Shown here piece by piece: positions 7,059 to 14,882 of a stretch of DNA of 64,000 nt. The number at the start of each line of letters is the position of its first letter. Positions within the stretch are counted from its first letter, which is position 1. This DNA is from Candidatus Hermodarchaeum yapensis (GTDB lineage: Archaea; Asgardarchaeota; Hermodarchaeia; Hermodarchaeales; Hermodarchaeaceae), in NCBI GenBank assembly GCA_016840405.1, contig JAEOSK010000004.1, positions 49,174-113,173 on the forward strand. The letters are read 5' to 3'. The notes under the pieces were generated by a model. The model worked only from the letters and a program-made list of their open reading frames with translations, had not been told where the DNA came from and did no database searches. A program made the translations under genes and the position numbers.

Positions 7059-8744
7059 ATGGAGTGTAGATGGCTTCAGATCGCGAAGGCAGAATTTTTC
7101 GTCTTGACTGCGAGATTCAAGGGTCACCGGAAACTCTTCATGGGCTTAGTGCTTAGCCTTGGATTGCTCTGGGCAGTTTATTTTGCCCCATTAGTAGTGG
7201 GGCTCGTGATGGAGGTCCTTACTCCCATAACGCCAATTCGTGTAATTCTCCAAGTCATGTTTCCGGGGCTGATGCGTGCAGTGATGCTATTACTGTGGAT
7301 GCTTCTCCTTATCATCCCCTTAGGTCAGGCACTTTCAGAGATTAAGATTGGGCAATGGGAGATTCTCCTTGCCAGTAATGTCACAACCCGCGATATCCTC
7401 GTTGGAACCTTTCTTGGCAAGATACCTAGCTATACGTTGTACGTCCTTGTTTTGGCACCACTCTTACTCTCACCTTTTCTACTTGCCCTTCAGGTCTCGC
7501 TTCTAGGGCAGCTACTAATTTACACAATCCTTACACTGATGATTCTGACCATTAATTGGCTGTCCAACATCATTTGTGCGGCTCTTCAAGCAAAACTAGG
7601 TGAGTCCTCACGCGGTAACGATATCGCCAAAGCCCTCGCCCTGCTAATGGGTTTGATAGCGATTATTCCAGTATTGGGTCTACAGCTCTTCGCCACTCAG
7701 TTCTCTGTGATCTTAGGGCTAAACGTCTTCTTGGTGTTTCCCTTCACCTGGAGTGCTGACCTCGTTAGCTGGCTCGCTATCACCTTCAACGGTATTAACC
7801 TTACTGCTTCACAAATAGCGCACTTTCAGAATGTCCTGCAATTCGATTTACTCACAAATGGGCTACTCATAGTGGTCTTCGGCGTGGTGTGTATTGGTAT
7901 TGGTCTCCTATCCGCTGAACGTCTCTTTACATACCAGATAGGGGCGCGAAGCGAAACGGTGAGAACTGTAAAGCGTGAAAACATCCTTCTACGGGGTCTG
8001 CGAAAAATCAGTCCTAGTTCCTTTGGGTCCCTAGTAGTGACCTGTTTTAAGACCTTCTTCCGACAGGTTCAGAACCTCTCTAAGATCGCGATGGCACTTA
8101 CCCTTTCAGTGATCCTGCCGTTTCTTGTGATTCTTGTATACGGACAAGGTTCTCCGATAACGTTGGACTCTCTTTTACCAATAACGGGATATGGTCTGGC
8201 ATTTATGGGTATCATGGCTTTTAGCGGAACTTCTTTTCTTGAAAGCAAGGATCAGCTTTGGATGATCCAAGCAGTTCCACGGGGGACGTCACGGTTTGTT
8301 AAGGCTCGATTAGTAATAGCAGTTCTCATTGCTTTACCGCTTAGTCTTATTCCCACAACTGTATTGACCATCATGATGGGGTTGGAGCTATTCCAATTCT
8401 TCTGGCTTTTCGGGTATGGCTACGCCATGGTGTGCGGCGCTGCATTGTTCGGCACCGGAATCACAGCCTTGAATCCGAACTATGAGGACATAAAATCACC
8501 AGTATATACGACGAGTATGATGATCGCAAATATGATTTGCTTATTCGTTACTATGGCCAGTCCCTTCATACTCAGTGTCATCACAAGGTTCTTCATCGGC
8601 GTCTCTCTTGATACTCTTCTTGTGACATGGGGTTTCTTGAGCGCAGGAGTCGGTCGAACAATAATCACAGCAGTATTTCTGCTGGTACTCGGTGCACTAG
8701 TTGTGTTGGTGGGAACTCGAAGGCTGGGTCGACCTGGCACTTAA
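7059..8744 (+). CDS. ABC-2 type membrane subunit
   Basis: The 561-residue protein is mostly hydrophobic, with about twelve predicted membrane segments in two groups separated by a charged stretch near residues 300-325. It is the natural partner of the ATPase just upstream. The longest frame begins at 7044, but GGAGGT at 7046-7051 sits seven bases before the ATG at 7059 (MECRWLQIAKAEF), which is the better start. Exporters of this layout move drugs, lipids or polysaccharides, or aid membrane protein maturation; nothing here identifies the cargo. Confidence 0.8.
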   Translation: MECRWLQIAKAEFFVLTARFKGHRKLFMGLVLSLGLLWAVYFAPLVVGLVMEVLTPITPIRVILQVMFPGLMRAVMLLLWMLLLIIPLGQALSEIKIGQWEILLASNVTTRDILVGTFLGKIPSYTLYVLVLAPLLLSPFLLALQVSLLGQLLIYTILTLMILTINWLSNIICAALQAKLGESSRGNDIAKALALLMGLIAIIPVLGLQLFATQFSVILGLNVFLVFPFTWSADLVSWLAITFNGINLTASQIAHFQNVLQFDLLTNGLLIVVFGVVCIGIGLLSAERLFTYQIGARSETVRTVKRENILLRGLRKISPSSFGSLVVTCFKTFFRQVQNLSKIAMALTLSVILPFLVILVYGQGSPITLDSLLPITGYGLAFMGIMAFSGTSFLESKDQLWMIQAVPRGTSRFVKARLVIAVLIALPLSLIPTTVLTIMMGLELFQFFWLFGYGYAMVCGAALFGTGITALNPNYEDIKSPVYTTSMMIANMICLFVTMASPFILSVITRFFIGVSLDTLLVTWGFLSAGVGRTIITAVFLLVLGALVVLVGTRRLGRPGT

Positions 8745-8745
8745 T

Positions 8746-8901
8746 TTGAATAAGGAGGAACAAAGCAACTTTATACAGGCTACAACTCCTGTAGACTTTG
8801 AATCGGTCATGACCTTTCATACCGGTTCATCGTCTTCAGGAATATACTGGTCAATGAGTGAAATGGATTTCCGAATGAAGCTGTTGGTTGATGGAAGGTG
8901 A
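8746..8901 (+). CDS. Possible small protein in the ABC/membrane gene gap
   Basis: A TTG two bases after the permease stop opens about 51 codons (NKEEQSNFIQATTPVDFES and onward) in the 166-base gap before the next membrane gene. The composition looks protein-like, but a strong AAGGAGGAA lies inside the frame with no start codon at the right distance. Coding is uncertain. Confidence 0.2.
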   Translation: MNKEEQSNFIQATTPVDFESVMTFHTGSSSSGIYWSMSEMDFRMKLLVDGR

Positions 8902-8910
8902 ACGAGTGGA

Positions 8911-9642
8911 TTGAAACAGGCGGAATTCAGTGCAAACGGTGTACTTAGTAGTCAAAGAGAGCTGTTACCACGGTTGTATCAGAGCCATCGCCTTTTCGTA
9001 ATTAACTTCTTTGCCTCACTATTGATGGTTCCTCTCTGGTTTCTCTGGGTAATCTTCTTCGCAGCAGTGATTGCAGAATCTTTTCAGTGGTTTCTCCTAA
9101 TAACTGCGCCAATATGGATTGCAATACCACTTACTGTTTTTATTTTTGGATATAGCGGGAAAGCATTTTTTGTTTATATGCGATCTGCAAAACACTTCTT
9201 AGATAATGCAAAAGTGGATGTCAATGCCTCTAGGACTGCTGAAGATTTCACTACGTATATGAATCTCCTTTTCCCAGTTCTTCTCCCTTCGATGACATCG
9301 ACACCCAATTCTACGCAGCAAGAACAGGAGCGAATCCACAAAATAATTCGAAACTTAAAGAGGGCACCGATCATAGAAGGGGCGATTCTTGGAATCCTTA
9401 TCTTTAGCTTTGTCAGTTTCTTCGTCAGACATCCGTATCTCCTTCCCCGCCTTCTTCTTACACTGATTATTCCATTTCTCTGTTTCAACTTCGCTATTAT
9501 GGTAATCCGACTTGGAATTTTCCTTAGGTGGCGACAATATGTTAGCCGCTGGCTGAATCTTTATGACAGCCTCACCACTTGGCAGGCAAATCTTGAGTTA
9601 AAAATCCAACAAAACGCGAACAGTATCCAGAGGGAGATTTGA
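8911..9642 (+). CDS. Membrane protein, four helices, unknown function
   Basis: The 243-residue protein has two pairs of hydrophobic segments (about residues 28-85 and 150-205) separated by a hydrophilic loop rich in Thr and Gln. It starts at a TTG with a GGTG about ten bases upstream. Its TGA stop overlaps the ATG of the next gene (TGATG), so the two are coupled. I recognise no family. The following gene is a membrane-anchored winged-helix protein, so the pair could sense and relay a membrane signal (inference). Confidence 0.65.
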   Translation: MKQAEFSANGVLSSQRELLPRLYQSHRLFVINFFASLLMVPLWFLWVIFFAAVIAESFQWFLLITAPIWIAIPLTVFIFGYSGKAFFVYMRSAKHFLDNAKVDVNASRTAEDFTTYMNLLFPVLLPSMTSTPNSTQQEQERIHKIIRNLKRAPIIEGAILGILIFSFVSFFVRHPYLLPRLLLTLIIPFLCFNFAIMVIRLGIFLRWRQYVSRWLNLYDSLTTWQANLELKIQQNANSIQREI

Positions 9643-10082
9643 TGCCAAAAACATCTACCGCCTCTGATAAAACAAGTTACAAGGCACCTCGTCGAGGGAA
9701 ATTCGAGATATGGTCAGCATTATTAGAAGCGTGTCTTCGAATCCCGCGAACACAAAGTTGGCTCATGCGGAAAGTTGGCCTCAACACAGCTACCGCCAAA
9801 GAAGCACTGAGTAGTCTCACCAGGGGAAGACTTCTTGAGCAAGAAAGTGAACCCAAAGTGGGTATTTTTGAATATAAGACCACTGAGAAAGGAAAAGCCG
9901 CTCTAGCCCAATATTACCAACTAATTACATCCTTCTTCGGAACCAGCCACAAAAGCCGAGTGAAGCAATATATGATCGTCTTGCTTTTCGCCCTCTCCTC
10001 TTGCTTTGTCTATGGGCAAATCGTTTTTCGGCAAGTGTACAGTTTCCTTGCAGGGGGAGACTCGGATCATACTCCTATTTGA
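9642..10082 (+). CDS. Winged-helix protein with C-terminal membrane anchor
   Basis: The 146-residue protein begins with a basic segment, then a winged-helix domain: FEIWSALLEACLRIP, a helix-turn-helix around TQSWLMRKVGLNTATAKEAL, and a wing FEYKTTEKGKAALAQY. One hydrophobic segment (YMIVLLFALSSCFVYG, about residues 108-125) follows. This is the archaeal winged-helix type used in predicted regulators, here tied to the membrane. The ATG overlaps the stop of the preceding membrane gene, which is the strongest clue to a shared function. Confidence 0.65.
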   Translation: MPKTSTASDKTSYKAPRRGKFEIWSALLEACLRIPRTQSWLMRKVGLNTATAKEALSSLTRGRLLEQESEPKVGIFEYKTTEKGKAALAQYYQLITSFFGTSHKSRVKQYMIVLLFALSSCFVYGQIVFRQVYSFLAGGDSDHTPI

Positions 10083-10121
10083 AAAATAAATTTTCGTGCA
10101 ATTCTTTTGAATTTCGAAGAC

Positions 10122-10685
10122 TTACTTTTCGTTGCTTTTTGCCATGCTTTTTTCGTAAAAACAGCTCTCTTTGTGTGTAGCTGCGAGCTTGTAACCACAA
10201 GAGTCGTATAATATGCGTGCGGCTTTATTCGATTCAATTACGTGTAGCCCGATGAGTTTCAGACCCTCACTCCTTGTCCACTCTTCGATTTTTTCCAAGA
10301 GTAATTTTGCCAGACCCTGTCTGCGAAATCTAAGCACAACATGCAGATTATAAATCCACGTTAATGGTTCCTTAAATCGCCAAAATGGCCCACGATGGCA
10401 CACCCATACTAGCCCAACTGGTTGTCCTTCACTGGTTTCTCCAATGAACACCACATGATCTGGACTAGACATATCCACCGGATCGTTCTTATCGAATTCC
10501 TCATATTTTCGCTTTATTTCTTCTTCTGATAAGGAATCTGCGTCTGTGAGTGTCCCTTTATATGATTCAAGTTGACAGTAGTCGAAGAACGCTTGATCCG
10601 TTTGGCGATTCCATTCTCGAATATGAAATTTCAAAGAGAGACCTTCTTCTGCATTGATTTCTATGTGTTCGTGTATCTTATCCAT
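10122..10685 (-). CDS. GNAT-family N-acetyltransferase
   Basis: The 187-residue protein matches the GNAT fold that moves acetyl groups from acetyl-CoA. The acetyl-CoA motif is RFRRQGLAKLLLEKIEEW near residue 123, preceded by the beta-4 strand LTWIYNLHVV and followed by IGLHVIESNKAARILYDSCGY, the usual C-terminal motif. The first 60 residues are helical and variable. It stands alone on its strand between two convergent or unrelated genes. The substrate is unknown. Confidence 0.85.
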   Translation of the reverse strand: MDKIHEHIEINAEEGLSLKFHIREWNRQTDQAFFDYCQLESYKGTLTDADSLSEEEIKRKYEEFDKNDPVDMSSPDHVVFIGETSEGQPVGLVWVCHRGPFWRFKEPLTWIYNLHVVLRFRRQGLAKLLLEKIEEWTRSEGLKLIGLHVIESNKAARILYDSCGYKLAATHKESCFYEKSMAKSNEK

Positions 10686-10817
10686 TTTTACATCAAGTGT
10701 TTATGAGTAATGATTTAATGGTGAGGGATATTTGGCTAATAGTGTGACAAGTCAGAAGTATCATTCTGATGTTTAATGTCAAACAAGTTCTACGTGTCAA
10801 AAATATTAAGTGAGAAT

Positions 10818-11423
10818 TTATTCAACTGTGTCGTTTGATTTTTCCTGAAGAACTTCAACGAGTTTGTACGAGTCCCAGAGATCACCTTGGAATCTAGCAA
10901 AAGGAATAATTAGTATAAATTGGACCGCAAACATGACTAATAACCGGATTATTACGATTGCTAGTGGACCCCAGAGAAGGATTATTGCGTTTTCTATCAG
11001 GACAAATGTTGGAGCGAAGAGTTTTGAAACTGTGAAAGACGCGAGGTTAATGAGGAATAATCCAAAGCTGAATATGAAGTACAAGAGCAGTTGGAGCGTG
11101 CTTCGTAGACTTCGGTGAGAATTATGTCTGAGTTCAACGAATTTTTCTGCAGGGAATTCTTCAGTTTTAACCTTGAGCAACTCTTTCGCCAAATAGAAAT
11201 TAATTTCGTGACTGATGATAGAACCCATAATGGCTAGTCCTAGAGCGTAGGTGATTGTGAGAAACATCATCAGGGGCATCCCCCAGGCTGTGAGAAATTC
11301 ATGGGGGTATTCAAGGATGTAAATCACGACAACGAATAAGAAACCCAGTAGAATCCCAACCAGTGCGAGAATCGCGTCAAAATGGACATCTGGTCGTTGA
11401 AGTTTTGTAGGTTTTGTCGTCAT
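10818..11423 (-). CDS. Membrane protein, about four helices
   Basis: The 201-residue protein has hydrophobic segments near residues 15-35, 45-70, 110-135 and 140-175, and a charged loop (residues 75-105). GGAAGG lies eight bases before the ATG. A plausible TATA element (ATATATT, minus strand, 11482-11488) and a TTCTTAAGAA palindrome at 11496-11505 lie upstream. No family is recognised. Confidence 0.65.
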   Translation of the reverse strand: MTTKPTKLQRPDVHFDAILALVGILLGFLFVVVIYILEYPHEFLTAWGMPLMMFLTITYALGLAIMGSIISHEINFYLAKELLKVKTEEFPAEKFVELRHNSHRSLRSTLQLLLYFIFSFGLFLINLASFTVSKLFAPTFVLIENAIILLWGPLAIVIIRLLVMFAVQFILIIPFARFQGDLWDSYKLVEVLQEKSNDTVE

Positions 11424-11633
11424 TTGAAACCTTCCGATTGGTTCAATTTGATTTTAATTCTTAAAAACTTGAATCGGGGAGATATATTGAATTTGTTCTT
11501 AAGAATGAATTCTTTATGATGGTGTGAAGAATCTAACTTTACCTACTAAGACGTACAAACAGACCGGGTCGGTTGAAGATCACCTCGAAGTGAGTAAATT
11601 CTGAATTAATAGTGTTTGTGATGGTGTCGTGGT

Positions 11634-11828
11634 TTATTCTAGTTTGACCTTGACGGCTTTGAGGCCGCGGTCGCCTTCTTCAACTTCAAAGGTGACTTTG
11701 TCGCCTTCGTTGAGGACCTTTTCGCCTTCGACTTCGCTTCCGTGAACAAATACGTCTGTTCCGGATTCTCGTTCGATGAAGCCGTAGTTTCGGTCGCGGT
11801 TAAACCATTTGACAGTTCCTTTTTCCAT
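11634..11828 (-). CDS. csp: Cold-shock-domain protein
   Basis: The 64-residue protein is a single cold-shock domain, an OB-fold that binds single-stranded nucleic acid. It has both RNA-binding motifs: [13 protein letters not shown] (RNP1-like, with Asn-Tyr-Gly-Phe-Ile) and [11 protein letters not shown] (RNP2-like), and ends VKVKLE. Such proteins are widespread in bacteria but patchy in archaea. The start is the ATG of MEKGTVKWF, six bases after GAGGTG. A GTG three codons earlier is part of that ribosome site and is rejected as a start. A long structured leader suggests control at the RNA level (see 11829-11920). Confidence 0.93.
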   Translation of the reverse strand: MEKGTVKWFNRDRNYGFIERESGTDVFVHGSEVEGEKVLNEGDKVTFEVEEGDRGLKAVKVKLE

Positions 11829-11920
11829 ATGATTCACCTCGATTGTCTTCAGTTAGGTGAGGTTCCCTTTCGGGAGGTTTGGCTGTGTCACGCAGCCGTG
11901 CTTTTCCCACGAATAGTATT
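11829..11920 (-). promoter_or_regulatory. Structured leader of the cold-shock gene with Shine-Dalgarno-masking hairpin
   Basis: On the minus-strand RNA the ribosome site AGGTGA (plus-strand TCACCT at 11834-11839) can pair with an upstream TCACCT (plus-strand AGGTGA at 11855-11860), with a 15-base loop. Two more hairpins lie upstream: TCCC-GAAA-GGGA at 11864-11875 and a seven-pair stem at 11881-11897. A TATA-like ATAAGTA (11944-11950, read on the minus strand) would start the RNA near 11920. The pairing is exact; the regulatory meaning is inferred. Confidence 0.45.
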
Positions 11921-12101
11921 CTAGGGAATTGCTGCATAGCACGATAAGTAAAATTTCTGATAAAAAACGAAATTGTCCTATTTGCTACTATGCAATGCTA
12001 CAAATATGTGCTATATAGGGGTTTCGATGGTGTATAATGTTGTAAGTAGACTATGCCTCATTCAAACAATTTGGTAAACGATTGGGAAAGAGTATTGAGA
12101 A

Positions 12102-12950
12102 TTAAAAATCCATTACGGGTTTAGGAACCACGATTTCTTCTTTCGGTGCGGCTAGTTTCAAGGCTTCATTGATGATATCTAGAGCTTTTTCGCGGTTATT
12201 GGGATCGATAGCGACCATTCCGTAGGCTTTGATGCCCAGAATCCGTTGCACTAGCTGGGGAGACAAGGCGCCGGGTAGATCTTGTTTATTGGCAATAGCG
12301 AGGAGCTCTGCTGCAATGTCTTTGCGGCGGATTAGATCGATGATATCTTTACTGTTCAGGACATTTTCAAGGGTCGAGTCAGTAACGAGGAGGATAATTC
12401 GGCTGCCACGGAAGTAGAGTTCCCAGAGTTTACGGAAGCGGTCTTGTCCAGCAAAGTCCCAGGTGGAGATTTCGTAGGTGCCAATACGAGCGCCTTCGAT
12501 TTTTTGGATGTCAATGGCGATGGTCGGGACATAGCTTGTGGGAGGAACGCCGCCATTTAGAAGAGTAACCAGGGTGGTTTTCCCGACGCCACCGTAGCCG
12601 ATGATGCTGACTTTTAAAGTAGTGACAACGTAGTCGTCAACCTTCGCCATGAAGTCTTCGTATTCGACCTCGTAGCTGATAACACGACGAAATTCATAAG
12701 TAACACGATCGAGCTTTTCGCGGAGGGTATCATCGTCGTCTACACTTTCTGCACAAAGTACGACCACACCGCGTCCTAGGGGTTTACCGATGTATTTGAT
12801 GGGACCAATTTCCTCGATAAGGGAATCTTGGGCCTCTTGGACGCGGCCAGCGAAATCTTGCATTTCACCTTGATTGATGGTGATAATCCAGAATTTCTTC
12901 TGAACGACGATTTCGTCTCGTGCGTCAATGATGAAAACGTGGTGTATCAT
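12102..12950 (-). CDS. Arf/Rab-like small GTPase with N-terminal longin-like domain
   Basis: The 282-residue protein joins two domains. Residues 1-105 start MIHHVFIIDARDEIVVQKKF and alternate strands and helices in the manner of a longin domain, the fold of eukaryotic SNARE and adaptor N-termini. Residues 110-270 form a small GTPase: G1 GYGGVGKTT (118-126), a G2 threonine in YVPTIAID, G3 WDFAGQDRF (164-172) and G4 NKQD (221-224). The G3 and G4 forms are Arf-like. There is no N-terminal myristoylation glycine and no C-terminal prenylation cysteine. The gene is divergent from the RNase Z-like gene. GTP binding is well supported; the longin assignment is by pattern only. Confidence 0.85.
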   Translation of the reverse strand: MIHHVFIIDARDEIVVQKKFWIITINQGEMQDFAGRVQEAQDSLIEEIGPIKYIGKPLGRGVVVLCAESVDDDDTLREKLDRVTYEFRRVISYEVEYEDFMAKVDDYVVTTLKVSIIGYGGVGKTTLVTLLNGGVPPTSYVPTIAIDIQKIEGARIGTYEISTWDFAGQDRFRKLWELYFRGSRIILLVTDSTLENVLNSKDIIDLIRRKDIAAELLAIANKQDLPGALSPQLVQRILGIKAYGMVAIDPNNREKALDIINEALKLAAPKEEIVVPKPVMDF

Positions 12951-13106
12951 CCAGTATCCCCTGGTGAGAGCATCCGCTATTGTCTTTTGTGTATTTCGGG
13001 TAAAGCTATTTCAACTTTCCGCACCAAAACGGAGAAGGAAGGTTTATGTTTACTTTTGCATAAGGTTCATATGGTCGACAATTAAAGCTCTGTGGAGTCG
13101 ATTTCG

Positions 13107-13862
13107 GTGGAAGTTACAATTCTAGGCAGTGGCGCATCGCTACTTTCTCCAGACCGTGTTTTATCTGGCTTAATGATTGAAATTGCTGGTGAACCACTTA
13201 TTTTTGATATGGGTGCCGGCGTGTTACATCGTTTGTCGTGCAGTTTAGTTGAGTTAACACGGATTGAGCATTTGTTCATCAGTCATCTGCACGTGGATCA
13301 TTGTTCAGACATTGTGGCGCTAGTCCAAAGCTTATGGTTGATGGGTTATGATAAGACGCTCAATGTGTATGGACCAAAGGATATCCTGAAGATGGGAGAA
13401 GCGATTGGTGAGGTGTTTCCCTATCTAATTGGAAAAATCAAGATAAAATCTCACACCATTTCTCCTGAGTTTCAGGTAAAGTCAAAGAACTGGACAGTCA
13501 AGGCGTTTCCAGTGAATCATGGCGACTTTGAAGCCTATGGCTACCACCTCGAAGCCGAGGGAAAGCGAATTGTTTATTCAGGTGACACTGCACCAAGCGA
13601 AAACTTGGTGAAGGCCGCTAAGGACGCGGATCTTCTGATTCATGAATGTTCCCTTCCGGACCGTATGAAAGGTATGGCTCCAAATCATTCCACACCTGGT
13701 GAAGTCGGGAAGGTGGCGGCGGAGGCGGATGTCAAAACCTTGGTGATTACCCATTTGTATCCTGAGCTGATAGAAGAACTCGGTGATGCCCTCCGTAGTA
13801 TTCGAGCGACTTTTTCTGGGAAAATCATCGTCCCACGTGATACTCAAATCATTACCTTATAA
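13107..13862 (+). CDS. RNase Z-like metallo-beta-lactamase-fold hydrolase
   Basis: The 251-residue protein has the dizinc motif SHLHVDHCSD, the later ligands in NHGD and YSGDTAPS, and the C-terminal His in ITHLYPE, so the metal site is complete. The opening VTILGSGASLLSPDR resembles RNase Z (tRNA 3' processing) and related phosphodiesterases. It lacks the clear exosite arm of true tRNase Z, so an arylsulfatase or phosphodiesterase role is possible. The GTG at 13107 is chosen because GGAG lies nine bases upstream and the fold starts right there; a GTG at 13092 is the alternative. The thioredoxin-like gene follows 48 bases later. Confidence 0.85.
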   Translation: MEVTILGSGASLLSPDRVLSGLMIEIAGEPLIFDMGAGVLHRLSCSLVELTRIEHLFISHLHVDHCSDIVALVQSLWLMGYDKTLNVYGPKDILKMGEAIGEVFPYLIGKIKIKSHTISPEFQVKSKNWTVKAFPVNHGDFEAYGYHLEAEGKRIVYSGDTAPSENLVKAAKDADLLIHECSLPDRMKGMAPNHSTPGEVGKVAAEADVKTLVITHLYPELIEELGDALRSIRATFSGKIIVPRDTQIITL

Positions 13863-13910
13863 TGTTGGACCGAAACATCTTTGAACGGCTAATGATTTTT
13901 GGTGGGTTTT

Positions 13911-14384
13911 ATGAACAAGCGAGATTTCCAAGATATGCTAAACCGGGCTGTTCCTATCGAACAATATATGCGTGAGTGTTCAGCAGATTGTAAATCGAAA
14001 TACGAGGCCTGTCGAGCGGATTATACACTGAAACCTGACATACTCGAATCGATCAAGGCATTTGATAACCAGTTTATTGTTGTAACTATTAGTGCTGATT
14101 GGTGTAAAGATTGCATAGCCAATGTACCAGTGCTTGATTTGGTTCACGAGGCGACAGGCCTTCCTGTGTATATCTTGGGTGGTGTGAAAACAGACCCCTT
14201 GAACCCCGATCGACAATGGGCAGTTCCACCAAGTCCTCCCGAAGTAAATACGCTAAACATCAAAGCGATTCCAACGATTCTCATTTATGCAAAGAATGGA
14301 AAAGAAATAGGTCGAATCATTGAGAACCCATCGATAAAACCCACACTGGAAGAAGAACTCCTTTACTTCTTGGAAAAAGCGTAA
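13911..14384 (+). CDS. Thioredoxin-family protein
   Basis: The 157-residue protein has a thioredoxin fold with active site SADWCKDCIANVPVLD near residue 60 and the cis-proline segment KAIPTILIY. Instead of the classic WCGPC it has WCKDC, as in some archaeal thioredoxin-like proteins. The N-terminal extension contains two extra cysteines (RECSADCKSKYEAC has three). GGTGGG lies a few bases before the ATG; a GTG four codons earlier overlaps that site and is rejected. It probably reduces protein disulfides in the cytosol. It may share a transcript with the RNase Z-like gene. Confidence 0.85.
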   Translation: MNKRDFQDMLNRAVPIEQYMRECSADCKSKYEACRADYTLKPDILESIKAFDNQFIVVTISADWCKDCIANVPVLDLVHEATGLPVYILGGVKTDPLNPDRQWAVPPSPPEVNTLNIKAIPTILIYAKNGKEIGRIIENPSIKPTLEEELLYFLEKA

Positions 14385-14411
14385 TTGTGTACTCACTGTA
14401 TTGTGATTGCT

Positions 14412-14765
14412 TCATAATTTTTCTTCGTCAATTTCTGGTCGATGTGGAGTAGGACCAGAACCTTCGAAGTGGATAAGCCCTTTCCCCCCACCACCATGGC
14501 CTCCAATAAAATGAGCCCGGCGATCAGCATCTCTTTTTCTTCTTTCCAAATCTTTAGGGCGTTTATCGGGGGGGATAAGGAATAGGAGGAGGAATAGACC
14601 AAGGAGCGCCCCATAAAAAGCTGCAAAGAAAAGATTCGTTATTAGCAGGAAAAAGAAAATTGAAACTAGCGCAATTAGGAGTGATGCCACACAATATCGA
14701 CGTCTTTTTTGATTTTGGGTGAGTTTTGGCTTTTGTGGATTGGTCGTGCTTGAAACCCCAATCAC
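14412..14765 (-). CDS. Small membrane protein, two adjacent helices
   Basis: The 117-residue protein has a basic N-terminus, two hydrophobic segments (about residues 25-45 and 46-63) and a hydrophilic C-terminus with RRKRDADRR, a glycine run (GGHGGGGKG) and an acidic end. This arrangement looks like real coding. No family is recognised. It is divergent from the helicase gene, with about 117 bases between the two starts. Confidence 0.55.
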   Translation of the reverse strand: MIGVSSTTNPQKPKLTQNQKRRRYCVASLLIALVSIFFFLLITNLFFAAFYGALLGLFLLLFLIPPDKRPKDLERRKRDADRRAHFIGGHGGGGKGLIHFEGSGPTPHRPEIDEEKL

Positions 14766-14791
14766 CTCATGTTCACTAGGAAAATTGGGAG

Positions 14792-14799
14792 TTATATAG
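14792..14799 (+). promoter_or_regulatory. TATA-like box for the helicase gene
   Basis: TTATATAG lies in the gap between the divergent small membrane gene and the helicase. Transcription about 25 bases downstream (near 14820) would exclude the upstream ATG at 14769 and supports the later TTG start. Confidence 0.4.
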
Positions 14800-14882
14800 T
14801 TATTTCGAGAGTAGACACTTATCGTTTCGTCCTTCCTAAAGCCTTTAAGTTAAGTGAAGAATCTTCGGGGTGGGAGCGAACA

